Below, piece after piece: positions 18,601 through 25,785 of a DNA stretch of 33,369 bases. The position numbers were made by a program, and so were the translations under genes. The notes beneath the pieces were generated by a model. The model searched no databases. It saw only the letters and a program-made list of their open reading frames with translations, and had not been told where the DNA came from. Positions within the stretch are counted from its first letter, which is position 1. Each line of letters starts with the position of its first letter. This DNA comes from Fibrobacteria bacterium (GTDB lineage Bacteria; Fibrobacterota; Fibrobacteria; UBA11236), in the NCBI GenBank assembly GCA_017881725.1, contig JADGQO010000089.1, forward strand, positions 1-33,369. Direction: 5' to 3'.

Positions 18601-18908
18601 ATCATGACGCGCAATTGATCGAACGCGGCCAATAAAACGTTGGTGATCTCGGCGTTGGGGCTGATTTTCCGGGAGCGAAGCATGTCGAGCACGGTTTCCG
18701 ACTTGTGCGCCAATTGCTTGACGTTTTCAAGCCCGAAGAATCCGCTTCCGCCCTTGATGGAATGCGCCGCGCGGAAAACCTTGTTCACCAAATCCTCGTT
18801 GATATCCGCCCCGCCCTCCTCGATCACCAGCAGGTCCGCCTCGATGGTGGCCAGGTGTTCGCGCGACTCCTCGACGAAGGCCTTCAGCAGCGCGTCATTG
18901 TCATCCAT
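15651..18908 (-). CDS. cheA: Hybrid chemotaxis histidine kinase CheA with REC domain
   Basis: This 1085-residue protein starts at the ATG at 18908, overlapping the STAS stop by 8 bases. An ATG 9 codons earlier is possible but lies inside the STAS gene. Order: Hpt domain with phospho-His49 (AAHSIKGG); a low-complexity linker rich in Ala/Pro/Gly; a small alpha/beta domain around 185-290 in the place of the regulator-binding P2 domain; a second linker; the dimerisation helices ([19 protein letters not shown]); the ATPase domain with N-box RNAVDHGIE and G-boxes ADDGKGLD and GRGVGMDVV; two CheW-like regions; and a receiver domain with D1010 ([10 protein letters not shown]). No separate CheY is in the operon, so the receiver may serve as an internal output or phosphate sink. 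Confidence 0.95.
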   Translation of the reverse strand: MDDNDALLKAFVEESREHLATIEADLLVIEEGGADINEDLVNKVFRAAHSIKGGSGFFGLENVKQLAHKSETVLDMLRSRKISPNAEITNVLLAAFDQLRVMINDTRGSESADIADLVAGLTSLSSAHAPAAALAPALPGVAASHGTGAGTLNPGGGPTSLGNAAATVDTCAKPDWRATSGEKLPWFVPTAADLEKARARAKYVYRIHCDLIEDLENKGRDLAGFFHDIGTTAEILDCALDTGVIGGLENAPADRVPAQLVIATVLDPELIPALFAFLPADRIEFLDGPHPPAPPWVSTAAVTTAAGPIKAAGPGPGSVDIENARNGLPKPSSPKPATASSVEDTLRVNVALLDTLMNLAGELVLSRNQVRAAVAQGNGAMLASAEQRINQVTSELQDVIMQTRLQPINNVFAKFPRLVRDLSRSLGKEIILDVQGKDVALDKTLIEGLSDPLTHMMRNAVDHGIESPEERLAAGKASAGTVRIAARYDAGQVVVEVADDGKGLDPQRLSDAALRKGLITAEKLLGMSDGDKQALIFLPGLSTAKQVSDVSGRGVGMDVVKTNLDRLGGQVEIISLVGKGSTFRIKLPLTLAIIPSLIISAANERFAIPQANIEELLRLRPEDIKMRVEVIGDRDVLLLRDRILPLAHLVDIIGAVSTYVDPLTRRVEIDRRVRVADRRSPHHKLAETPLEATVPAGPAIPTFKRGAGDRRRGSVSSLEIAVVNTGVMTYGLVVGTFHETEEVVVKPLGRRLKHLREYSGATILGDGTVALILDIPGLAAKGGLVPLSATTRAQELAVDAEALRAQDTHTLLLFRNGPGEHCALPLDLVQRIEQIKPAQVERLGNRRSMQYRGNSLPLVALSDTAQVDGIEQEENLVVLVSSANGHEVGLLGCMPVDVIEDKIDIDQNTHRQKGITGSALVRGHTTLIADLYELVDSVFPEWGAPREARRAHTKSEQITVLLAEDSDFFRAQVKKYLEEDGFKVLAAPDGEAAWDLLSANTEDVSIVVTDIEMPRLTGLGLAARIRADERTSKLPIIAVTSLAAEEDVARGKAAGITEYQAKLDREQLLASVHSLAVLKGNTHAG

Positions 18909-19227
18909 GGGAAACTTCCGCGTTGACATCGACATGCAGCCGGTCCGCCAGGCGCAAGTGGGACAATAATTCCTGGACGGCGGAATTCGCGTTGGTGAGT
19001 CGAACTTCGCCTTTGCCTTTAAGCCGTTCTTCCAAGGCGATGAATAAGGCCACTCCGGAACCGTCCAGCGCGCACAGCGCCGCGCAATCGAATTCGAACT
19101 CGGTCGCTCCGGATTTGATTTCTCCCGATAGGATGGGCTGCAGGCCTTGGACCTGGGAACGGGTCAACTGGGGCTCCAAGATCACTCTCGCCTTGCTCCC
19201 CGATCGAGTCGAAGAAAATTCGCTCAA
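18901..19227 (-). CDS. STAS-domain protein
   Basis: This small protein (108 residues) has the STAS fold: RVILEPQLTRSQVQGLQPIL, then FEFDCAALCALDGSGVALF, the loop where anti-sigma-factor antagonists carry the phosphorylated Ser next to Asp, then HLRLADRLHV. The start is set at the TTG at 19227 because a strong GGAGAGGAG Shine-Dalgarno lies 6-7 bases before it. An ATG at 19260 and a TTG at 19272 are in frame but have no ribosome site. STAS proteins sit at the head of some chemosensory operons of the type-IV-pilus or alternative-function classes. The partner kinase is not visible. The stop overlaps the cheA start. Confidence 0.8.
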   Translation of the reverse strand: MSEFSSTRSGSKARVILEPQLTRSQVQGLQPILSGEIKSGATEFEFDCAALCALDGSGVALFIALEERLKGKGEVRLTNANSAVQELLSHLRLADRLHVDVNAEVSHG

Positions 19228-19354
19228 CGCTCGCTCCTCTCCGGAATTCCAACAGGCCATCAGGCGGCGCAAAGAATTCTTCCGGCAGGACTATTTTATT
19301 TCACCGGCGGAAAGGATCACCAAGATATTTGGTGATGATTGTTTTGCATTTTTG

Positions 19355-19747
19355 TCAGGCATTGACGATTGTCAAACCGGTTGTAGATCCGTCGCGTTGG
19401 GAATGTCCGAGCGGCAGGATAACCGCGAATCGCCGCTCCACTTTGCGTTGCACCCAAAAATCCGCAAGCGGCGCAAAAAACGAAAGGAGTCGGAGTCGGA
19501 TTCGGCGTCCGGTTCCTACGGTAAAGCGGACCCGAATCCAGCCGGAGCAAACCGATGCGAAAACCCCCGCCGGTTGATTCAGGTTCGCGACGACGCATGG
19601 AGTAACTAGCGTGTTACCCTGGATATCCAGCCGGAGGTCAACTTTTTCTCCAGGCAACAAAGGAAGGTTGAGGGTTCCGTTCGCAATTAACGCCGCGAAC
19701 CCCGTCATGGAATAATCCAGGAACAAAGCGGGATGCGACGCGGCCAT
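19355..19747 (-). CDS. PilZ-like domain protein
   Basis: This 130-residue protein contains DYSMTG, which matches the D-x-S-x-x-G motif of PilZ c-di-GMP receptors. It continues as a beta-rich stretch (LPGEKVDLRLDIQG, then VVANLNQ and GWIRVRF), as in PilZ barrels. The usual RxxxR motif before that point is absent: only 7 codons of the gene precede the motif, and the upstream frame closes at 19804. Binding of c-di-GMP is therefore doubtful, or it may use the RRF at 105-107. No good Shine-Dalgarno is present. It lies 127 bases ahead of the STAS gene on the same strand and is probably the first gene of the chemosensory operon. Confidence in the gene itself is moderate. Confidence 0.55.
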   Translation of the reverse strand: MAASHPALFLDYSMTGFAALIANGTLNLPLLPGEKVDLRLDIQGNTLVTPCVVANLNQPAGVFASVCSGWIRVRFTVGTGRRIRLRLLSFFAPLADFWVQRKVERRFAVILPLGHSQRDGSTTGLTIVNA

Positions 19748-19931
19748 TGATGACGTTGAAGGCGCGGCACGCTTCCCGGGGGAAGACGGGTCAGGCCGAG
19801 TTCATTTCGGCCTTTGGCTGTTTGCGTCGGAGTCACCGGGCAAATATCTATCTTATCCAATCCCTACGGTCCTCCTAATCCTATTGGCTGGCGTAGTGAA
19901 ATCTCAACTATTACTTCAAATCCGGTGAAAC
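19748..19931. promoter_or_regulatory. Divergent promoter region between the chemosensory operon and histidine kinase gene
   Basis: These 184 bases separate two divergently transcribed units and must hold both promoters. A 7-bp inverted repeat, AGGCCGA (19793-19799) and TCGGCCT (19807-19813), is the clearest structure. On the minus strand, TAAGAT (near 19855) resembles a -10 box, but its -35 is poor. No good sigma-54 or sigma-70 pair is evident on either strand. Confidence 0.45.
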
Positions 19932-22112
19932 GTGACCAACCCGCAGGCATCCAACGAAGAACGGATTTATTCCAATAAGTTGCTTCTGACCTATTGCCGA
20001 TTTCTTGAGCGCCAATTCGGCCCTGAAATACTGGACCGGATTCTCGATCAGGCCGGCATGGATCGTATTGCCTTCGCGGACTTGAACGGCTTTCAGACGC
20101 CTTCCACTTTGATTCGATTGCGGGACGTGGCCAAACTCGTCACCGGCGTTGAGGATCTCGCCTATAAAGCGGGCCGCTCCCTGGCCGAAATGATGGGGCC
20201 AGTAAGCGGCTTCATCGCCGGCATTACTTCACCGGAAGTCGTCATGAAAAAGATCGCCAAAGTAGAGCGAGCCATGGCCCTGAAAACCCGCCCCGAAATC
20301 AAGTCGGTAGGGGCGCGCAAATATGAAATTGTAATCCATTTCCGCGACGGCTTCCGGGAAGCGCCCGACGCCTGCCGGAACCGGATCGGTTGTTATGAAA
20401 GCGCACCGCGCTTTTTTGGATTGCCCTACGCCAAAGTAGAGCATCCGGAATGCGCCTTCCGCGGCGCGGAGCATTGCGTCTATACCGTCACCATGCCGGA
20501 ATACCGGTTCATTTATTTCCGGCACCTAGCCATCGCGTGCATGCCTTTGGTTTTGGTTTTCCTCGCGCTTTATCTTTTCACCGGCCACGGCGACTGGGGT
20601 TTGGCATCGTTGGGCGCTGTGATCGCCAGCCTGGCGGGGTTCGCGCTCGTCAAGCATTTCACCGCGCAGAATTCCTTGGTATGGAACGAGTTCATCAACG
20701 ATGGGTTGACGGAACAGAATCGCAGCCTGGAAAACACGCTGACTCAGATACAATCCCTGCATCAACTCACTTTCAATCTCAGCCAGACCATAACGGTGCA
20801 GGCCATTTGCGACCAGGTGGTTCAGAACCTGGTACAGGATTTCAAATACGATTCCAGCCAGATTTGGCTGCTGGACGAGGACCTTAAAAAGCTTTCTTGC
20901 CGGAGCGCCCGCGGATACGGGAGCGATTTGCAAACCTTCATCATGAATACCCAATTCGAGTTGGGCGTCGATTGGGATAATCCCTACGGGCTTTTAGTCC
21001 AGACGCTGGAAGACCGGAAAACCCTGGTCGTCAACGATGTGGAAGAGACGTTGCAAAAGTTGACGAAACGCACGCGCGATTTCCTTTCCGCCCTGAACTT
21101 ATCGTCCTTCATCATTACCCCGCTGTTCGATCATGAAGCACCCGTGGGAATCCTCACTGCGGAAAACCACGGCGAAAAGAAATTGGACAACAAGGATCGG
21201 CTTCTGTTCCAATCCATTTCGAACAGCGTGGCGTCCTCGATCGTCAAAGCGGATCTTTTCGAATCCATGCAGCGTAAAATCGAACAGCGGGGCCGCCAAC
21301 TGGAGCTGGCGCATCATGAGCTGATGGCTGCCAAGGAAATGGCCATCCAGAGCGAAAAGCTTTCCAGCCTGGGCCAGATGGCGGCGGGAGTTGCCCACGA
21401 AATCAACAACCCGCTGAACTTCCTGGTGAATATTTTTCCGGATCTCAATCGGGACATCCAAGCCTTGGATAAATTGCGGCGCATGTATGCAGCGCAGGTG
21501 CGGGACCCCGGGGTCTTGCGCGAGGCCGAGGCTATATTGAAAGAATCCGATCTGGAATCCCATCTGGAGGAAATGGATTTCGTATTCGAGCGCATCAACA
21601 AAGCGTTGTCCAAGAGCACGCGCATCGCCAACAGCCTCAAAGTATTTTCCCGCACCTCAAGCAAGGAAACCATCGGCCCGGAAAAAATGTCCGAACTGGT
21701 GCGTGACGCGATGGAATTGATTCCGCAGAAAAACCGCGGCGACATCGGCATTGACGTCTCCATTCCCGACCATCTGGTGCTGCGGACCAATCGCACGGAA
21801 ATCGAGCAGGCCATCATCAACATCATCAACAACGCCATCGATGCGATGCAGGGCAAAGGGGATTTGGCGATCCACGGCCGCCAGGCGGAAAACAAAATGG
21901 AAATCGAATTCAGGGACAGCGGCCCCGGCATTCCGGAGGCCCAATTGAAGAAGATTTTCGATCCGTTCTTCACCACCAAACCGCCGGGCAAAGGCACGGG
22001 ACTCGGGCTCACCATCGTCGCGGAAATCGTCAAGAAGTACGGCGGGCAGATCCAAGTGGAATCCGTGGTGGGGAAGGGTACGACCTTCCGCTTGGTTTTC
22101 CCGTTGGCTTAA
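19932..22112 (+). CDS. Membrane histidine kinase with V4R-like sensor and GAF domain
   Basis: This 726-residue protein starts at a GTG at 19932 with a weak GGTGA ribosome site. Residues 10-195 form an N-terminal sensor ending in VEHPECAFRGAEHCVYTV, a layout like V4R (4-vinyl reductase-like) ligand-binding domains. Two adjoining membrane segments follow (about 198-245), then a GAF domain (about 280-440), a coiled linker, the HisKA domain with phospho-His489 (GVAHEINNPL) and the ATPase domain (NNAIDAM, DSGPGI, GTGLGLTI, full at the C-terminus). No response regulator is adjacent. It belongs to the NtrB/ZraS-like HisKA group. The ligand is not known, and V4R domains bind small hydrophobic molecules in other proteins. 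Confidence 0.9.
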   Translation: MTNPQASNEERIYSNKLLLTYCRFLERQFGPEILDRILDQAGMDRIAFADLNGFQTPSTLIRLRDVAKLVTGVEDLAYKAGRSLAEMMGPVSGFIAGITSPEVVMKKIAKVERAMALKTRPEIKSVGARKYEIVIHFRDGFREAPDACRNRIGCYESAPRFFGLPYAKVEHPECAFRGAEHCVYTVTMPEYRFIYFRHLAIACMPLVLVFLALYLFTGHGDWGLASLGAVIASLAGFALVKHFTAQNSLVWNEFINDGLTEQNRSLENTLTQIQSLHQLTFNLSQTITVQAICDQVVQNLVQDFKYDSSQIWLLDEDLKKLSCRSARGYGSDLQTFIMNTQFELGVDWDNPYGLLVQTLEDRKTLVVNDVEETLQKLTKRTRDFLSALNLSSFIITPLFDHEAPVGILTAENHGEKKLDNKDRLLFQSISNSVASSIVKADLFESMQRKIEQRGRQLELAHHELMAAKEMAIQSEKLSSLGQMAAGVAHEINNPLNFLVNIFPDLNRDIQALDKLRRMYAAQVRDPGVLREAEAILKESDLESHLEEMDFVFERINKALSKSTRIANSLKVFSRTSSKETIGPEKMSELVRDAMELIPQKNRGDIGIDVSIPDHLVLRTNRTEIEQAIINIINNAIDAMQGKGDLAIHGRQAENKMEIEFRDSGPGIPEAQLKKIFDPFFTTKPPGKGTGLGLTIVAEIVKKYGGQIQVESVVGKGTTFRLVFPLA

Positions 22113-22188
22113 GGCTACCTACCAAAAAACTCCCGACCGTGAATTACATCTTTGCCGATTGAGTCGTCTAATTCGCAGGGAGGATTGG

Positions 22189-22533
22189 ATGGCAAGGCGC
22201 ATGGTTCCTTTGATTTACGGTTCGAACATCCTGTGGATATGGGCCTGTTTGGCCTCGCTTTCGATGCTGGTTTACGCTCCTATGTTGCTGGATGCGCCGG
22301 GATCGGAAAAATCCGTGCTCTTGCGTCTCGCCTATTTCGGCTTGATATCGTTTCCCATCTCTACCCTGGTTTCCATCTTGGGAAGCTGGTTGGCTTTCTC
22401 CAAGAAATTGTTTCGCACCACGGTATTTTTCATGTGGATGCCGGTAGGAAGCATCGCCTACACGGTTTCCATTTTCGGGATCCTGGAAACCGTAAGCAAA
22501 AGTTCGCTGGCCAGCAGATTCCCCTTTCCCTGA
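22189..22533 (+). CDS. Small integral membrane protein
   Basis: This protein has 114 residues. The ATG at 22189 is chosen over one 30 bases earlier because GGGAGG lies 6 bases before it. Three hydrophobic segments are visible: WIWACLASLSMLVYAPMLL, FGLISFPISTLVSILGSWL and TVFFMWMPVGSIAYTVSIF. No family is recognised. It lies 76 bases downstream of the histidine kinase gene on the same strand, with no terminator visible between. Co-transcription is possible, and a role as a membrane partner of the kinase is only a guess. It converges on the SPFH gene, whose stop is 17 bases away. Confidence 0.7.
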   Translation: MARRMVPLIYGSNILWIWACLASLSMLVYAPMLLDAPGSEKSVLLRLAYFGLISFPISTLVSILGSWLAFSKKLFRTTVFFMWMPVGSIAYTVSIFGILETVSKSSLASRFPFP

Positions 22534-22549
22534 CGCTTTCCGCGGTTGG

Positions 22550-23686
22550 CTATCCAGGTAACTTCGGAGGTACTCCGGCGAAAAGCGCGGCGACTTCCGG
22601 AAGCGCCGAGGCGGCGGACCAGGCGGCCATGCCTTCCTTCCAAACCATGGTGTCCGGCAGGATTTGACGATCCATCGCCATTTGCCGGAGTTGCGCGCTA
22701 TTGAAGGGTCCGGCTTGTTGCCCGCCCAGCGCCACGAAAATCGAAACCGAGGGCAAGGGTGGAGGCATTGCGGCATGCGGCGCCAAGGGAGGAGGGGTCG
22801 GCGACCCGGCTACGCCTGCGCCAGGACCCGTGCCCGCGAAAGCGCTCGCCATTTGACTGCCCAGCGACAATCCCAATCCCGCTCCGGCCAAAGTTCCCGC
22901 GAGGCCGCCGGGCTGGGAAATCGCCTCCCCGGCCTTGTCCGCGACGTTGAACTTCAGATACTGATCCACGTTGCCGACCACGCCCATGCTGCTGCGCTTG
23001 TCGATCATGGCTTCCACTTCCGGAGGCAGGGAAATGTTCTCGATCACGAATTGCTTCACGGCCAGGCCGTAAAAAGAGAGTTTTTCCGTCAGCGCTTTTT
23101 CCACCAAGGCGGACAGCTCCGCGTATTTCGCCGCCAAATCGAAAGCGGGAATCTGCGCTTCGCCCAAGGCGTCGCTCAAGGCGCTGACGATGGAGGCCTT
23201 GACCTGGGTTTCCAAATCCTGCGCCACCACGGTCTCGAGGGTGCCCACCGAGGCCTGGAAGAATTTGGCCGCGTCCTCGATGGCGTAGGCGTAAGCGCCA
23301 AAAGCGCGCAGGCGCACGACACCCAAATCCTTGTCGCGCAGCATTACCGGATTGGGCGTCCCCCATTTGCGGTTGGAAAGCGTGACGCGATTGATGAAGT
23401 AGACTTCCGCCTTGAACGGCGAGTTGAACCCGTATTTCCATCCGCGCAGGTCGGAAAGCACGGGGAGATTCTGGGTCGACAGGGTGTGCGTGCCCGGACT
23501 CAGGGTATCGGCAAGCTTTCCTTCGTTCACGAAGATGGCGGATTGGCCGGGGCGGACCACCAATTGGGCCCCCATCTTGATTTCATTGCCGCGTCGCTCG
23601 AAGCGATGGGCCAGAATATCCGGGTCCGGCGCCATCCACTCGACGATGTCAATCAACTGCCCTTTGATGCTGTCGAATAATCCCAT
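22550..23686 (-). CDS. SPFH-domain protein with C-terminal GYF_2 domain
   Basis: This 378-residue protein starts at the ATG at 23686, with GGGAGG 7 bases before it. The first 250 residues are the YdjI-like SPFH group: MGLFDSIKGQLIDIVEW, then VVRPGQSAIFVNEGK, with PEVEAMIDKRSSMG at the end of the helical part. A Gly-rich stretch of GLAGTLAGAGLGLSLG type and a Pro/Ala linker follow (to about 320). The GYF_2 (DUF4339) domain ends the protein, with QQAGPFNSAQLRQM and MVWKEGMAAWSAAS. In known relatives, SPFH proteins form membrane-associated oligomers and GYF_2 binds partners. It lies 37 bases downstream of the TIM44/TerB gene and probably shares its operon. The exact function is unknown. Confidence 0.85.
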   Translation of the reverse strand: MGLFDSIKGQLIDIVEWMAPDPDILAHRFERRGNEIKMGAQLVVRPGQSAIFVNEGKLADTLSPGTHTLSTQNLPVLSDLRGWKYGFNSPFKAEVYFINRVTLSNRKWGTPNPVMLRDKDLGVVRLRAFGAYAYAIEDAAKFFQASVGTLETVVAQDLETQVKASIVSALSDALGEAQIPAFDLAAKYAELSALVEKALTEKLSFYGLAVKQFVIENISLPPEVEAMIDKRSSMGVVGNVDQYLKFNVADKAGEAISQPGGLAGTLAGAGLGLSLGSQMASAFAGTGPGAGVAGSPTPPPLAPHAAMPPPLPSVSIFVALGGQQAGPFNSAQLRQMAMDRQILPDTMVWKEGMAAWSAASALPEVAALFAGVPPKLPG

Positions 23687-23723
23687 GTTCAGCCTCCCAA
23701 TTTCTTCATGAAGAGTTAAATGT

Positions 23724-25676
23724 TCACCGCTTGGCGGCCTTAACAGCGGCCTGCATGGCGAAGCGCACTTTTTGCGCGTCGATTTTCTGCCGCCGGGCAT
23801 ATGCCATGAGCAAAGCCTCTTCCGGTTCGCTGATGCTTCCGTCCGACGCGGCTACCATGACGAAATTGTTCAGCCACTGCAAGGCCGTCGCCGGGTCCAA
23901 CTCTTCCGCCAAGGATTGCGGTTGTTCCTTGGCCTTGCGCAGGAGCATATCCACGAAAATAGGCCCCAAGCCGAAATGGCGGGCGAACTCCCGAATCGTC
24001 GTTTCCTCGGATTGGGAAATCACGCCGTCCTCCAAGGCCGCGGTGATGATGGCGGCCAAGATGCGGATCTGCGCCCCGGGATCGCTGCTTCCCCCGGAGG
24101 ATCCCGATGCGCCTACCGTAGCGTTCAAGCTACGTGACGCAGACGTTACCCTGGGAGGCAGAATCCGGTCCGCCAGTTCCAAGCCCCCGAAACCGGAGAG
24201 AACCCAATTGGCTTGCGGGCTGGAAAGCACGTTGTCGCAATAGGCGCATTTAGCCTGATCCGAGGCCTGCACCGGACCGCCGCAATTGGGACAGGTAAGG
24301 CTGCTGAGGTCGGCTTTGCCCGCTTGCGCCTGTAGGGATTTGGAAAACACCAGGATTCTCTCCTGATGCTCGCCTTCGGCGCGCGGGTTCGGCGAACCGG
24401 AATATTTTACGCGCACGCAGGCTTGTACCATGCCTTCGGTGGCCGCGAAGCCCAGCAAATCCACCGCTCCGACCGCCAAGCTGTGCAAGGGCGGCTCGCG
24501 CTTTTCTCCGCCCAGTGATTTCACCAATTCCGGTGTCGCGAAGCTGTTCAAGATGGCGAGATTTCCGCGGTGCAGCGCGCTGTGGTAGCGGATGAAAACC
24601 ACCGAGGCGCGATCCTCCAGCTCCTGAGGCGAAAGCCATTCGCGCGCATTTCCACCGGCGGTCTCCGGCAGCTCCGCGTAGAAACGATCGAGATCTCCGC
24701 GATCGTCCCCGCGCCATTCCACCGCCTGGGTGATTTCCGCTAACACCCAATCCAGGGCGCCGGAATTCAAAACCGCCCCGCAATGCCCGCAGCGGCTGCC
24801 TCCGGCCGCTTCCAAGGCCGCGCCGCAATTCGCGCAATTGGTCAAAGCCCGCAAGGCTTCGGAGGATTTTGATTGATCGGCGCGAGCGGAGGGATTGGAA
24901 TCCGACGTCCGATTTTCAGGCGTCCCCTCGATTTTTGCCAAGCGGGTAAAAGACCAAATCTCCTCGAACACATCCTCATCGCCACCGGAAATCACCTTCC
25001 CGGTTTTGGCGTCCAGGTCCGTGTCCACCCCTGAGGCGCGCATCAGGAAAGACACCGACTGGTACTTGCCGAAACGATCCTCGTGAACGATGCGCGTGTG
25101 CAATAAGGCGGGGTTATTCAGATGATTGACTTTGCCTTGCAGCCGGTTCATCTCCAATTGGATTTGGAATCGGTGGTAAACCCCGTCGGAAATCACCGCG
25201 CGCATGGGATTCATCGATCCCGAACTCCAGGATTGTTGGATTCCGACAAACAGGGGATCCAATTTTGATTGCAAAGCCAAAGCCGCTTCCGATCCCGTCG
25301 GCGCCGGGCGCCGGATGGTTTCCTGCAAGCCGCCGTCGAGCGTCGCGCCGAAGGCGTTATTTTCCTTCAGACCCTTCAAATATTTCCGCAAGTAGTAATA
25401 CACCAGGAACACGATGATGATGAGTACGATTTGCGATAGGATGCTTCCGCCCCCACCCGTATGGTAACCGCCCGATGCGTAGCCCCCACCGTTGGAATGG
25501 AAAGACGATCCGCCGCCGCCGCCGGAAGAGTGGCTGCTCCCGCCGCTATGATAGCTGTTTCCGCCTCCGGCCCGGGCCAAAACGTTTTGCGCAAAAAACA
25601 ATCCGGCCGAAACGACAATCAATGCGGCGTGTGAGGCGTGTGTGGAATATTTGGCGTAACCGGGGCGCGATATCAT
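23724..25676 (-). CDS. Membrane protein with duplicated TIM44-like/zinc-ribbon module and TerB domain
   Basis: This 650-residue protein starts at an ATG (25676) that gives a signal-like N-terminus (VVSAGLFFAQNVLARA). An ATG at 25715 and a GTG at 25742 are also in frame. Order: a Gly/Ser/His-rich stretch (about 37-78), a membrane segment (SQIVLIIIVFLVYYYL), a TIM44-like domain (about 120-260), zinc ribbon 1 (C281, C284, C296, C299), a second TIM44-like domain (about 320-440), zinc ribbon 2 (C462, C465, C477, C480), then a TerB-like helical domain (about 515-645). The two ribbons have identical Cys spacing and each is followed by VL-S-WVL, so the module is duplicated. TerB domains occur in stress and tellurite-resistance systems. 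It is probably the first gene of an operon with the SPFH gene. Confidence 0.8.
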   Translation of the reverse strand: MISRPGYAKYSTHASHAALIVVSAGLFFAQNVLARAGGGNSYHSGGSSHSSGGGGGSSFHSNGGGYASGGYHTGGGGSILSQIVLIIIVFLVYYYLRKYLKGLKENNAFGATLDGGLQETIRRPAPTGSEAALALQSKLDPLFVGIQQSWSSGSMNPMRAVISDGVYHRFQIQLEMNRLQGKVNHLNNPALLHTRIVHEDRFGKYQSVSFLMRASGVDTDLDAKTGKVISGGDEDVFEEIWSFTRLAKIEGTPENRTSDSNPSARADQSKSSEALRALTNCANCGAALEAAGGSRCGHCGAVLNSGALDWVLAEITQAVEWRGDDRGDLDRFYAELPETAGGNAREWLSPQELEDRASVVFIRYHSALHRGNLAILNSFATPELVKSLGGEKREPPLHSLAVGAVDLLGFAATEGMVQACVRVKYSGSPNPRAEGEHQERILVFSKSLQAQAGKADLSSLTCPNCGGPVQASDQAKCAYCDNVLSSPQANWVLSGFGGLELADRILPPRVTSASRSLNATVGASGSSGGSSDPGAQIRILAAIITAALEDGVISQSEETTIREFARHFGLGPIFVDMLLRKAKEQPQSLAEELDPATALQWLNNFVMVAASDGSISEPEEALLMAYARRQKIDAQKVRFAMQAAVKAAKR

Positions 25677-25785
25677 GTCCTGAGCGCTGTAGGTTGATGG
25701 TTGGCTAGAAATCATATTCGGTCGGTCCGTTGGGGTAGTCACGTTCTGAAGGGTAGAAATTACCTGTTTGCATCCGGAATTTCCA

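Noticed and set aside
22664..23680. A 338-codon plus-strand frame over the SPFH gene.
   Set aside because: It lies entirely antisense to the SPFH gene, is His/Arg/Gln-rich as in high-GC shadows and shows no family motif.
25440..25560. The Gly/Ser/His-rich codons as a DNA repeat or CRISPR-like array.
   Set aside because: The repeats are irregular, without spacers, and are explained by the Gly/Ser/His-rich protein segment.
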